The position numbers and the translations under genes were made by a program. From positions 640,795 to 704,794 of the forward strand of contig DS999531.1 of NCBI GenBank assembly GCA_000158135.1: a stretch of 64,000 nt of DNA, given 5' to 3'. Of the stretch, positions 29,370-38,066 are shown one piece after another (within the stretch, counting starts at the first letter, position 1; each line of letters begins with the position of its first letter). The notes beneath the pieces are model-generated. The model was not told the origin of the DNA, ran no database searches, and saw only the letters and a list, made by a program, of their open reading frames with translations. Source of the stretch: Rhodobacteraceae bacterium KLH11 (GTDB lineage: Bacteria > Pseudomonadota > Alphaproteobacteria > Rhodobacterales > Rhodobacteraceae).

Positions 29370-30233
29370 ATGGCAGTCGGCAAGAATATCCGGACATATT
29401 TCGAAGGTCAGTGGCATGAGGGGGACGCCCCGATCATGCGGGCAGCAGACCATGGCGCCTGGCTTGGGTCCTCGGTCTTTGATGGTGCGCGGTATTTTGA
29501 CGGGATGGCCCCGGATCTGGATGCCCATTGCGCCCGGGTGAACCGATCAGCCGAGGCGCTGATGCTGACACCAACGGTCACCACCGAACAGATGGTCGAG
29601 CTGATACAGGAAGGCCTGCAGGGCTATGCGCCCGATACCGCCGTTTATATCCGCCCGATGTATTGGGGGATTGATGGGGATCGCACCGCCATCATCCCGC
29701 AGGAAAACAGCACCGGCTTTGCGATCTGCCTAGAGGAAATCCCGATGGCGTCTGAGAGCACCTCGGCCACGCTGGCAACCACGCGATTTCGCAGGCCGGT
29801 GCTGGAATCGGCTGTGGTCAACGCCAAGGCGGGCTGCCTTTACCCCAACAACGCCCGCATGCTGCGCGAGGCGCATAGCAAAGGGTTCGCCAACGCGCTG
29901 GTGGCGGATGCGATGGGTCATGTGGCAGAAACCGCAACCGCCAACATCTTCATGGTCCGCGACGGAGAGGTCTTTACCCCCATTCCCAACGGCACTTTTC
30001 TGGCCGGGATCACCCGCGCCCGCCATATCAGGAACCTGCGCGCGGACGGGATGACCGTGCATGAAACCGTGCTGAGCTTTGAGGATTTCCACAATGCCGA
30101 CGAAGTGTTCATGACCGGAAACATGACCAAGATCACCCCGGTCACCGCGCTTGAGGACACGCAGTATCAGGTTGGCCCCGTCGCCCGCCGCGCGCGCGAG
30201 ATGTACTGGGACTGGGCCGCAAGCCATCGCTGA
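29370..30233 (+). CDS. ilvE: branched-chain amino acid aminotransferase (fold-type IV)
   Basis: PLP-dependent class IV aminotransferase, 287 aa. The N-terminal DHGAWLGSSVFDGARYFDG is diagnostic. The PLP Lys lies in AVVNAKAGCLYPNNARM, and AETATANIFMV and GTFLAGITRARHI bind the cofactor phosphate. EVFMTGNMTKITPV is the class IV C-terminal signature. The ATG at 29370 follows GGAGGG. D-amino acid aminotransferases share the fold, but the branched-chain neighbourhood favours IlvE. Confidence 0.88.
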   Translation: MAVGKNIRTYFEGQWHEGDAPIMRAADHGAWLGSSVFDGARYFDGMAPDLDAHCARVNRSAEALMLTPTVTTEQMVELIQEGLQGYAPDTAVYIRPMYWGIDGDRTAIIPQENSTGFAICLEEIPMASESTSATLATTRFRRPVLESAVVNAKAGCLYPNNARMLREAHSKGFANALVADAMGHVAETATANIFMVRDGEVFTPIPNGTFLAGITRARHIRNLRADGMTVHETVLSFEDFHNADEVFMTGNMTKITPVTALEDTQYQVGPVARRAREMYWDWAASHR

Positions 30234-30295
30234 TCCCTATCAGTTGCCACTGCGCATTCGGTAAGGCATGATCCCGAAAACAAACGAGGACAAAT

Positions 30296-30751
30296 ATGCG
30301 TAAGTTCCTGGTCGTACTGGACGATAGCCGCGAATGTCTGAACGCCATGCGCTTTGCCGCGATGCGCGCAACCCATACCGGCGGCGGCGTCACGGTGCTG
30401 TCTGTCATTCCGCCGGATGAATTCAACCATTGGATCGGTGTTGCCGAGGTCATGCGCGAAGAAGCGCGCGAGCGTATTCACGCGCATTTCGAGGTCTTCG
30501 CCAAATGGATGCGCGACAAACAGAATGTTGAGCCTGAGCTGGCCATCCGCGAAGGGGACCCGGTGCCCGAGATCATCGAACACGTTCAATCTGATCCTGA
30601 AATCGGGGTTCTGGTGCTGGGGGCTGGCACCGACAAGAAGGGGCCCGGCCCGCTTGTCACGCAGTTAACCCGAAACTCGGGCAGCCTGCCTATTCCTATC
30701 ACCATCGTACCCGGTGATCTGAGCAAGGAAAAACTCGAAGCCATCACCTGA
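30296..30751 (+). CDS. universal stress protein family
   Basis: UspA-domain protein, 151 aa. The N-terminus KFLVVLDDSRECLNAMRFA and the C-terminal G-x2-G-x9-GS/T-like stretch (VLVLGAGTDKKGPGPLVTQL) match the ATP-binding Usp fold, although GSVS is replaced by NSGSLPIPITIVPG. The cellular role is not defined by sequence. AAACGAGG precedes the ATG. It is followed 8 nt later by the DsbA-like gene and is probably cotranscribed with it. Confidence 0.87.
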   Translation: MRKFLVVLDDSRECLNAMRFAAMRATHTGGGVTVLSVIPPDEFNHWIGVAEVMREEARERIHAHFEVFAKWMRDKQNVEPELAIREGDPVPEIIEHVQSDPEIGVLVLGAGTDKKGPGPLVTQLTRNSGSLPIPITIVPGDLSKEKLEAIT

Positions 30752-30759
30752 GGCCGCCC

Positions 30760-31353
30760 ATGCGCCCGACGCTGCAATTCTGGTTCGATTTTGCCTCGAC
30801 CTATTCCTATCTCAGCGCGATGCGCATTCAGCAGGCGGCTGCGGTGCACGGGGTTTTGGTTGAATGGCAACCGTTTCTTCTGGGCCCAATCTTTGCCGAA
30901 CAGGGCTGGGACAACTCACCCTTCAATATCTACCCCGCCAAGGGCCGTTATATGTGGCGGGATATGGAACGCCTGTGCGCCGCGCGCGGCCTGCCTTTTC
31001 AACGGCCCGAGCGCTTCCCGCAAAACAGCCTGACTGCGGCGCGCCTTGCGCTGGCGATAGACCCCGGAGATCAGCGGGCCAATTTTGTCCGGGCGGTCTT
31101 CTCGGCCCAGTTCGGGTCTGGCCGCGATGTTTCAGAGCTGAACGTTCTGTCAGAATGCCTTGCCATATCAGGCGCTTCGGCTAATTTGACCGGGCAGATA
31201 CGCGCGCCGCACATCAAAACCGCATTGTTCGAACAGGTCGCCCGGGCCAAAGCCCTGCACATCTTTGGTGCCCCAAGCTTTGTTGTTGGGGATGAGCTGT
31301 TCTGGGGCGATGATCGACTGGGTGATGCGATCTCTTACGCAATTTCAATTTAG
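30760..31353 (+). CDS. DsbA-like 2-hydroxychromene-2-carboxylate isomerase family protein
   Basis: Thioredoxin-fold kappa-GST/HCCA isomerase family, 197 aa. The N-terminus LQFWFDFASTYSYLSAMR has the Ser that replaces the DsbA active-site Cys. AKGRYMWRDMERLCAARGLPF and HIFGAPSFVVGDELFWGDDRL are family hallmarks. NahD-like enzymes act on an aromatic pathway intermediate with glutathione, but no aromatic catabolism genes are near, so the substrate is unknown. Transcribed with the Usp gene. Confidence 0.85.
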   Translation: MRPTLQFWFDFASTYSYLSAMRIQQAAAVHGVLVEWQPFLLGPIFAEQGWDNSPFNIYPAKGRYMWRDMERLCAARGLPFQRPERFPQNSLTAARLALAIDPGDQRANFVRAVFSAQFGSGRDVSELNVLSECLAISGASANLTGQIRAPHIKTALFEQVARAKALHIFGAPSFVVGDELFWGDDRLGDAISYAISI

Positions 31354-31422
31354 AACGGTTCCAAATCTTGACTTCCCCCGCCCGGGCGCGCATATCTGAT
31401 ACACCTTGAACGGAGCCGCGCC

Positions 31423-31986
31423 ATGTTTATCCAAACCGAATCCACACCTAACCCGGCAACATTGAAATTCCTCCCCGGTCAAACGGTTCTGGAGGCAGGC
31501 ACCGCTGATTTTCCAAGCGCTGAAGCCGCCGAAAAATCGCCGCTTGCCACACGTATCTTTGGTGTCGCCGGCGTGACCGGCGTGTTCTTCGGCAATGATT
31601 TTGTCACGGTGACCAAATCTGACGACATGCAATGGGATCATATCAAGCCCGCCATCCTTGGCGCGGTGATGGAACATTATCAATCCGGCCAGCCGGTCAT
31701 GGGCACAGACGCGGATACAGGCGCGGGTCATGCCGAGCACTCTGGGGAAGATGCTGAGATTGTTGATCAAATCAAGGACCTGCTGGACAGTCGCGTGCGC
31801 CCTGCCGTGGCGCAGGATGGCGGTGATATCACGTTCCACGGGTTTGACCGGGGTATTGTCTATCTTCACATGCAGGGCGCGTGTGCCGGGTGCCCGTCTT
31901 CGACGATCACGTTGAAAATGGGAATTGAAAACCTGTTGCGCCATTATATCCCCGAAGTGGTCGAGGTTCGCCCCGTTGCGGTCTGA
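31423..31986 (+). CDS. Fe-S cluster carrier NfuA-type protein
   Basis: NifU-like scaffold/carrier, 187 aa, in two domains: an N-terminal Nfu_N domain (MFIQTESTPNPATLKFLPG, FFGNDFVTVTKSDDMQW) and a C-terminal NifU domain with the cluster-binding CAGC motif (GACAGCPSSTITLK). It receives [4Fe-4S] clusters and passes them to apo-enzymes. The domain order is the usual alphaproteobacterial/mitochondrial Nfu1 one. Its 3' end overlaps the TTG start of tsaB by 11 nt. Confidence 0.93.
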   Translation: MFIQTESTPNPATLKFLPGQTVLEAGTADFPSAEAAEKSPLATRIFGVAGVTGVFFGNDFVTVTKSDDMQWDHIKPAILGAVMEHYQSGQPVMGTDADTGAGHAEHSGEDAEIVDQIKDLLDSRVRPAVAQDGGDITFHGFDRGIVYLHMQGACAGCPSSTITLKMGIENLLRHYIPEVVEVRPVAV

Positions 31987-32566
31987 CCCAACTATTCTGG
32001 CATTTGATACATCGGCCGCGCATTGCGCGGCCGCTTTGTTGCGTGACGGCAAGATTGTTGCAGCCCACGCCGAACCGATGACCCGCGGGCAGGCCGAGCG
32101 GCTGATGCCGCTGTTGCAAGACCTGCTGACGCAGAATGACTGCAGCTGGAAAGGCCTTGATGCAATTGGCGTTGGAATCGGTCCCGGGAACTTCACCGGT
32201 ATCCGCATCTCTGTCTCGGCTGCGCGCGGGTTGGCGCTTGGGCTTGGTGTTCCGGCGGTGGGCGTATCGGGATTTGATGCGCTGGGCGAACTGGCTCCGC
32301 CCGGTCACCTGCCTGCAATTCCCGCCCCCCGCGATCAGATCTATCTGCAGCCAGAGGCAGCCGCGCCGCGCCTGACCTCACGTCAAGAGGCCGAGGCCTT
32401 CGGCCCCCTGTTCCTGTGCGACCAGCCTGATCAACAGGTCTGTGCGATTGCGCATCTGGCCGCAGACCGGCATATGACGACTCAAACAGCCCCGGCCCCG
32501 CTTTATATCCGTCCGGCGGATGCCGCACCTTCGCGCGATGTGCCGCCGGTTCTGCTGGACGAATGA
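31976..32566 (+). CDS. tsaB: tRNA N6-adenosine threonylcarbamoyltransferase complex component TsaB
   Basis: ASKHA-fold partner of TsaD in t6A37 tRNA modification. The 196-aa product begins (M)RSDPTILAFDTSAAHCA and has AERLMPLLQDLL and GIGPGNFTGIRISVSAARGLA, the classic TsaB block. The start is TTG at 31976, chosen because GAGG lies about 9 nt before it and the conserved ILAFDTS strand follows directly; a TTG at 31925 is further upstream in the same frame. It overlaps both nfuA (11 nt) and rimI (ATGA). Confidence 0.9.
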   Translation: MRSDPTILAFDTSAAHCAAALLRDGKIVAAHAEPMTRGQAERLMPLLQDLLTQNDCSWKGLDAIGVGIGPGNFTGIRISVSAARGLALGLGVPAVGVSGFDALGELAPPGHLPAIPAPRDQIYLQPEAAAPRLTSRQEAEAFGPLFLCDQPDQQVCAIAHLAADRHMTTQTAPAPLYIRPADAAPSRDVPPVLLDE

Positions 32567-32982
32567 CACCTGAAGAGCTGGCCCATATCCACGCGGCAGC
32601 ATTCACGCAATCCCGTCCTTGGGCCGCATCAGAATTCGCAGATCTTCTGGCAAGCCGGTTCGCGCACCTTGTTGGAAACACGCAATCTTTCGCCCTATTT
32701 CAGGTCATCGCGGATGAGGCGGAATTGCTAACCATCGCGACACATCCCAACCATCAGCGGCAAGGGCATGCCCGGCAGATCATGGCAGAATGGCATGCAG
32801 AAGCGCAACGCCTCGGGGCCTCGCGTGCATTTCTGGAGGTGGCTGAGGATAACAGCGCCGCAATCGCCCTCTATTCAGCTTGCGGATATACACCCCGCGC
32901 CACGCGCAAAGCCTATTATCTTCGCGAAAACGGTCCGAACGTGGATGCAATCGTGATGGAATGCCATCTGATCCATAAATAA
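32563..32982 (+). CDS. rimI: ribosomal protein alanine N-acetyltransferase
   Basis: GNAT acetyltransferase, 139 aa. The acetyl-CoA-binding motif A is LTIATHPNHQRQGHARQIM and motif B is AFLEVAEDNSAAIALYSACGY, typical of RimI, which acetylates the N-terminal alanine of ribosomal protein S18. tsaB-rimI adjacency is widespread and supports the name. It starts at the tsaB stop (ATGA). Confidence 0.88.
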   Translation: MTPEELAHIHAAAFTQSRPWAASEFADLLASRFAHLVGNTQSFALFQVIADEAELLTIATHPNHQRQGHARQIMAEWHAEAQRLGASRAFLEVAEDNSAAIALYSACGYTPRATRKAYYLRENGPNVDAIVMECHLIHK

Positions 32983-33001
32983 TCGCATGTTTAGATCATA
33001 T

Positions 33002-33020
33002 GGTCAAAAATCAGTTGACC
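33002..33020. promoter_or_regulatory. inverted repeat upstream of the nucleoside importer operon
   Basis: GGTCAA, seven bases, TTGACC: a perfect 6-bp dyad about 111 nt before the BMP-protein start. It is spaced like a repressor or activator operator. No known regulator is assigned; the reading as an operator is inference. Confidence 0.4.
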
Positions 33021-33130
33021 GAAGCTGTTGCAAACAGCCTTAATACCCGCCATCACAACAGGTATGCTCGCTCTGAGTGGGTAACCGGGCGCTCTGGCCC
33101 CGGACCGATAATAACCGACGGGAGTAACAG

Positions 33131-34129
33131 ATGACCCTTATGAAATCCTTGATGGGCGCCGCTGCAGCAGTTGCACTGACAGCAGGCGCGGCTCTGGCTG
33201 AACCTGCCCTGATCTTCGATCTGGGTGGCAAGTTCGACAAATCGTTCAACGAAGCCGCGCATAACGGCGCGTCACGCTGGGCCGAAGAAACAGGCGGCAC
33301 CTATCGCGAGATTGAGATGCAATCCGAAGCCCAGCGCGAACAGGCCCTGCGCCGCTTTGCCGAAGCGGGCTCGAACCCAATCATCACCATGGGCTTCGGG
33401 ATGGCTGATCCTCTCAGCGCGGTTGTTGCCGATTACCCCGATACAACCTTCGTGGTGGTCGACGTGACCTGGCTGGATGCGCCGAACCTGCGTCAGGTTG
33501 GCTTTGCCGAGCATGAAGGATCCTATCTGGTCGGCATGATGGCTGCGATGGCCTCGAAATCCGGCACCGTGGGCTTCATCGGCGGCATGGATGTTCCGCT
33601 GATCCGCCACTTTGGCTGCGGCTACGCGCAGGGCGCCAAGGCCGTGAACCCCGATATCAACGTGGTCGCCAACATGACCGGCACAACACCTGCCGCATGG
33701 AACGACCCGGTGAAGGGCTCGGAACTGACCAAGGCGCAAATCAGCCAGGGCGCTGATGTGGTTTATGCCGCAGCGGGCGGTACCGGCGTTGGCGTGCTGC
33801 AAACCGCAGCTGATGAGGGCATCCTGTCGATCGGCGTGGACAGCAACCAGAACCACCTGCACCCGGGCAAGGTTCTGACCTCGATGCTGAAACGCGTTGA
33901 TGTCGCTGTTTATGAGGCGATGAGCGCGGGCGAAAATGTGGAAACCGGTGTTTTCGTCATGGGCCTGGCCGAGGACGGCGTTGGCTATGCGGTCGACGAC
34001 AACAATGCGCCGCTGGTCTCGGATGACATGAAAGCCGCCGTTGACAAGGCTCGTCAGGACATCATCGACGGCAACGTGAATGTTGTCAGCTATTACGAGA
34101 ATGACAGCTGCCCGGCGCTGCAGTTCTGA
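33131..34129 (+). CDS. BMP-family ABC transporter substrate-binding protein
   Basis: Periplasmic binding protein of the Bmp/Med (PF02608) family, 332 aa with a Sec signal peptide (about residues 1-23, ending ALA-E) and no lipobox. The mature start ALIFDLGGKFDKSFNEAAHNG and FAEHEGSYLVGMMAAMASKSG are diagnostic. These proteins bind purine or other nucleosides for NupABC-type importers. The ATG at 33131 follows GGGAGT; a second ATG lies 9 nt on. First gene of a four-gene importer operon. Confidence 0.92.
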   Translation: MTLMKSLMGAAAAVALTAGAALAEPALIFDLGGKFDKSFNEAAHNGASRWAEETGGTYREIEMQSEAQREQALRRFAEAGSNPIITMGFGMADPLSAVVADYPDTTFVVVDVTWLDAPNLRQVGFAEHEGSYLVGMMAAMASKSGTVGFIGGMDVPLIRHFGCGYAQGAKAVNPDINVVANMTGTTPAAWNDPVKGSELTKAQISQGADVVYAAAGGTGVGVLQTAADEGILSIGVDSNQNHLHPGKVLTSMLKRVDVAVYEAMSAGENVETGVFVMGLAEDGVGYAVDDNNAPLVSDDMKAAVDKARQDIIDGNVNVVSYYENDSCPALQF

Positions 34130-34210
34130 TATTGCGCGAGGCGGCGGGCTGACCTTCCGCCTCGCATCCACTCTGCCGCACGCGGTCATCTCGGCAATTG
34201 AGGACAAGAC

Positions 34211-35740
34211 ATGAGCGTCCCCGCCATTGAGCTTAAAGGGATTTCCAAAGCCTTTGGGCCGGTTCAGGCCAACAAAGACATCTCCATCAGCGTCGCTCCC
34301 GGTACGATCCATGGGATCATCGGCGAAAACGGCGCGGGCAAATCCACGCTGATGAGCATCCTCTATGGCTTCTACAAAGCCGATAAAGGCGAAATCTGGA
34401 TCAACGGTACAAAGACAGACATCCCGGACAGTCAGGCGGCGATCGCCTCGGGCATCGGGATGGTGTTCCAGCATTTCAAACTGGTCGAGAATTTCACCGT
34501 TCTGGAAAACATCGTTCTGGGTGCCGAAGATGGCGGCCTGCTTGCCCCGTCTCTGGCAAAGGCTCGCAAAGAGCTGAAAGCGCTGGAAGAAGAATACGAG
34601 CTGTTTGTCGATCCCGACAAACGCATCGACGAGATCGGCGTGGGCATGCAGCAGCGGGTCGAGATCCTCAAGGCGCTCTACCGCAAGGCCGAGATTCTGA
34701 TCCTCGACGAACCCACCGGCGTTCTGACCCCCGCCGAGGCGGATCAGCTGTTTCGCATCCTCGACCGGCTGCGGTCCGAAGGAAAGACGATCATCGTGAT
34801 CACCCACAAACTGCGCGAGATCATGGAGAACACGGATACAGTTTCCGTGATGCGGCGGGGCGAAATGACCGCGACCGTCAAAACCGCCGAGACCAACCCG
34901 CAGGAGCTGGCCGAACTGATGGTGGGCCGCAAGGTTCTGCTGCAGGTCGATAAGGTGCCTGCGCAGCCGGGCAAACCGGTTCTGGAAATCGAAAATCTCA
35001 GCGTGACCGATTCGGCCGGTGTTGAACGGGTCAAAGGCATCAACCTGACTGTGCGCGCCGGTGAAATCGTAGGCATCGCCGGGGTTGCCGGGAACGGGCA
35101 ATCTGAATTGCTTGAGGTCCTTGGCGGGATGCGACCCGGGAAGGGCTCGATCCGGTTGAACGGGGAACCTCTGGCCCTGCACGGGGCCGGTTCAGATGGG
35201 CAGGCGCGGCGTGCTCGGGGCATCGCCCATGTGCCCGAGGACCGCCAGCGCGAAGGCCTGATCATGGATTTCCACGCGTGGGAGAACGTGGCCTTCGGCT
35301 ATCACCGCGATCCCGCCTACAAGCGCGGTCTCTTCATGGACAATGCCGCCCTGCGCGCCGACACCGAAGCCAAGATCGAAAAGTTCGATGTACGCCCGCC
35401 CAATGGCTGGCTGACCGCCAAAAGCTTTTCGGGCGGCAATCAGCAAAAGATCGTTGTGGCGCGCGAGATTGAGCGAAACCCTGACCTGCTGCTGGTCGGC
35501 CAACCCACGCGCGGCGTGGATATCGGCGCCATCGAGTTCATTCACAAACAGATCGTCGCCCTGCGGGATCAGGGCAAAGCGATCCTGCTGGTCTCGGTTG
35601 AGCTGGAAGAGATCTTCTCGCTCTCGGACCGGATCGCGGTGATGTTTGACGGACATATCATGGGCGAGCGTCTGCCCGCCGAGACGGATGAAAAAGAGCT
35701 GGGCCTGCTGATGGCCGGTGTTGCAGGAGAGGCCGCCTGA
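34211..35740 (+). CDS. nucleoside-type ABC transporter ATP-binding protein (two NBDs)
   Basis: Tandem ATPase of 509 aa, like RbsA/NupA. The first domain has Walker A GENGAGKST, a signature replaced by VGMQQRVEILKAL and Walker B ILILDEPTGVLTP. The second has a degenerate Walker A (GVAGNGQSE), a standard signature SGGNQQKIVVARE and QPTRGVDIGAIEF. This asymmetry is normal in carbohydrate/nucleoside (CUT2-like) importers. It lies 81 nt after the BMP gene and 3 nt before the first permease. Confidence 0.93.
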   Translation: MSVPAIELKGISKAFGPVQANKDISISVAPGTIHGIIGENGAGKSTLMSILYGFYKADKGEIWINGTKTDIPDSQAAIASGIGMVFQHFKLVENFTVLENIVLGAEDGGLLAPSLAKARKELKALEEEYELFVDPDKRIDEIGVGMQQRVEILKALYRKAEILILDEPTGVLTPAEADQLFRILDRLRSEGKTIIVITHKLREIMENTDTVSVMRRGEMTATVKTAETNPQELAELMVGRKVLLQVDKVPAQPGKPVLEIENLSVTDSAGVERVKGINLTVRAGEIVGIAGVAGNGQSELLEVLGGMRPGKGSIRLNGEPLALHGAGSDGQARRARGIAHVPEDRQREGLIMDFHAWENVAFGYHRDPAYKRGLFMDNAALRADTEAKIEKFDVRPPNGWLTAKSFSGGNQQKIVVAREIERNPDLLLVGQPTRGVDIGAIEFIHKQIVALRDQGKAILLVSVELEEIFSLSDRIAVMFDGHIMGERLPAETDEKELGLLMAGVAGEAA

Positions 35741-35743
35741 ACC

Positions 35744-36838
35744 ATGGAAAAAATGCCCAAATGGGCCGATGTGGTGCTGATCCCGGTCATCAGCCTGCTG
35801 TTGGCCACGATCCTTTCGGCAATCGTTATTCTGGCGATCGGAGAAGACCCGATTGAAGCCGTCAGCCTGATGGTGACAGGCGCGCTCGGGTCGACTTATG
35901 GCTGGGGCTATACGCTGTATTATGCGACCAACTTCATCTTTACCGGACTGGCGGTCGCCGTGGCCTTTCACGCCCGGCTGTTCAATATCGGCGGTGAAGG
36001 TCAGGCCATGTTGGGGGGCTTGGGTGTTGCCATCGTCTGTCTGTCGGTGCAGTGGCCGCATTGGAGCATCGCGCTGTTGGCCGCCTGCGCGGCCTCGATG
36101 ATCTTTGGGGCAGCCTGGGCCGCGATCCCGGCCTATCTGCAGGCCAAACGGGGCAGCCATATCGTGATCACCACGATCATGTTCAACTTTATCGCCGCGG
36201 CCTTGCTGAACTACATGCTGGTCAACGTGATGCGCCCGCAAGGCTCACAAGACCCGGCGACCGCTCGCTTCCCCGAAGCGGTGCATCTGCCCACGTTCCA
36301 ATCCATGTTCTCGACCGCGGAAAACGTGATGTTCCGCGGTGCACCCGCCAATATCTCGTTCTTCGTTGCCCTGATCGCCTGTGTGGTCGTCTGGGCGCTG
36401 ATCTGGCGCACCCGGCTTGGCTATGAAATCCGCGCCTATGGTCATTCCGAGACCGGAGCGGTCTATGCCGGTATCTCACCGGTCAAGATCACCGTTGTCG
36501 CAATGCTGATCTCGGGCGCGCTGGCGGGGCTTATGGCCATCAACAACGTGATGGGCGAAGCCGAGAGGCTGGTTCTGAACTCGACCGAAGGGGCCGGGTT
36601 CATCGGCATCGCGGTGGCATTGATGGGGCGATCACATCCGTTCGGCGTGTTCCTCGCCGCGATCCTGTTCGGGTTCCTCTACCAGGGCGGGGCCGAGCTG
36701 GCGCTCTGGACATCGATCCCGCGTGAGCTGATCGTGGTTATTCAGGCGCTTGTCATCCTGTTTACCGGCGCATTGGACAACATGGTGCGGATGCCGCTTG
36801 AAAAGCTGTTTCTCAGCTTCCGGAAAGGATCAGCCTGA
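35744..36838 (+). CDS. nucleoside-type ABC transporter permease 1
   Basis: BPD_transp_2 family permease, 364 aa, with about nine hydrophobic helices. The family loop FNIGGEGQAMLGGLG and the EAA-like AYGHSETGAVYAGISPVKI are visible. With the 322-aa partner encoded next it forms the heterodimeric channel. Its stop overlaps the next start by one base (TGATG). Confidence 0.92.
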   Translation: MEKMPKWADVVLIPVISLLLATILSAIVILAIGEDPIEAVSLMVTGALGSTYGWGYTLYYATNFIFTGLAVAVAFHARLFNIGGEGQAMLGGLGVAIVCLSVQWPHWSIALLAACAASMIFGAAWAAIPAYLQAKRGSHIVITTIMFNFIAAALLNYMLVNVMRPQGSQDPATARFPEAVHLPTFQSMFSTAENVMFRGAPANISFFVALIACVVVWALIWRTRLGYEIRAYGHSETGAVYAGISPVKITVVAMLISGALAGLMAINNVMGEAERLVLNSTEGAGFIGIAVALMGRSHPFGVFLAAILFGFLYQGGAELALWTSIPRELIVVIQALVILFTGALDNMVRMPLEKLFLSFRKGSA

Positions 36839-37806
36839 TGGAGTTCTTCCTGACACTGATCCAGGTTCTGGATTCGACCATCCGTCTGGCAACGCCGCTG
36901 TTGCTGGCCTGTCTGGCCGGGCTTTATTCCGAACGCGCGGGCATTTTCGACATCGGTCTTGAAGGCAAGATGCTGATGGCGGCGTTTTTCTCGGCAGCGG
37001 TTGCTGCGGTGACGGGTTCGGTCTGGCTGGGCCTGCTGGCCGGGATCGCCTCGTCGCTGGTGCTGTCGGCGCTGCACGGGTTCGCGTCAATCACGTTCCG
37101 GGGCAATCAGCTGATCTCGGGGGTTGCGATCAACTTCCTTGCCTCCGGCATGACCGTTCTGATTGCTCAAAGCTGGTTCCAGCAGGGCGGCCGCACACCA
37201 TCCCTGTTTGGAGGTGGCCGGTTCGAACCGATCAATTTCCCCCTTGCAGAAACGATCGACGGCGTACCCCTTGTCGGCCCGGTATATTCCGAGCTCCTGT
37301 CGGGGCATTCCATACTGGTCTATGCGGCGTTCCTCATGGTGCCCCTGACCTGGTGGGTTCTGTACCGCACCCGGTTCGGGCTGCGCCTGCGTGCGGTTGG
37401 TGAAAATCCGGCGGCCGTGGACACCGCAGGTGTCTCGGTGGTGGGGCTGCGCTATGCGGCCGTGGCGATCTGCGGTGTGCTATGCGGGGTTGCCGGGGCT
37501 TATCTGGCCACCGCCCTGCAGGCGGGTTTCGTGAAAGAGATGACCGCCGGGCGCGGGTTCATCGCGCTGGCGGCGCTGATCTTTGCCAAGTGGCGGCCGT
37601 GGCATGCGATGTGGGCCTGCCTGTTGTTCGGGCTACTGCAGGCCATCGCCCTGCGCTTTCAGAATATCGATCTGGGTGGCCTGATCATTCCGGTGCAGGT
37701 GATGGACGCCCTGCCCTATATCCTGACCGTGGTGATTCTGGCCGGGTTCGTGGGCAAGGCCGTCCCCCCCCGCGCTGGCGGAGAACCCTATGTGAAAGAG
37801 CGCTGA
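36838..37806 (+). CDS. nucleoside-type ABC transporter permease 2
   Basis: Second BPD_transp_2 permease, 322 aa, with conserved FDIGLEGKMLMAAFFSA and LRAVGENPAAVDTAGVSV. The domain pattern and order (binding protein, ATPase, two permeases) match known purine-nucleoside importers. deoD, about 11 kb downstream, could process imported nucleosides; the link is inference. Confidence 0.92.
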   Translation: MEFFLTLIQVLDSTIRLATPLLLACLAGLYSERAGIFDIGLEGKMLMAAFFSAAVAAVTGSVWLGLLAGIASSLVLSALHGFASITFRGNQLISGVAINFLASGMTVLIAQSWFQQGGRTPSLFGGGRFEPINFPLAETIDGVPLVGPVYSELLSGHSILVYAAFLMVPLTWWVLYRTRFGLRLRAVGENPAAVDTAGVSVVGLRYAAVAICGVLCGVAGAYLATALQAGFVKEMTAGRGFIALAALIFAKWRPWHAMWACLLFGLLQAIALRFQNIDLGGLIIPVQVMDALPYILTVVILAGFVGKAVPPRAGGEPYVKER

Positions 37807-37849
37807 TAGGGCCAGTTCAGGACTACCCCTCGGTCCTGTTTGCTGCAAA

Positions 37850-37879
37850 GCGGCATACGGAGTTGATTTTGTATGCCGC
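37850..37879. repeat. perfect 9-bp inverted repeat in the spacer between importer and TSUP genes
   Basis: GCGGCATAC and GTATGCCGC separated by 12 nt. There is no T tract on either side, so it is not a standard terminator. It may be a 3'-end RNA-stabilising hairpin or an operator. The rest of the 260-nt spacer (37807-38066) shows no gene or tRNA. Confidence 0.5.
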
Positions 37880-38066
37880 AACCGCTCTAAGGGGAACAGA
37901 CAAGCCCCGCTTCTGTTTTGCAGCCATCCTGTCCGCCCCCTCTCATGCCGAGGATCAGGGACATTCGGCTGATCGCGCCTGTTGAGCGTGCTTTGTCTGC
38001 CGAGTTTTATGTTGTCATAGGATGTACCGCGATGCGCGGCACAACCCGTCCCGTCTAGAAGAAGCC

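Noticed and set aside
33272..35182. 636-codon minus-strand frame opposite the BMP and ABC ATPase genes
   Set aside because: It spans two well-defined sense genes and is His/Gln/Asp-rich in the manner of reverse frames; no family resemblance.
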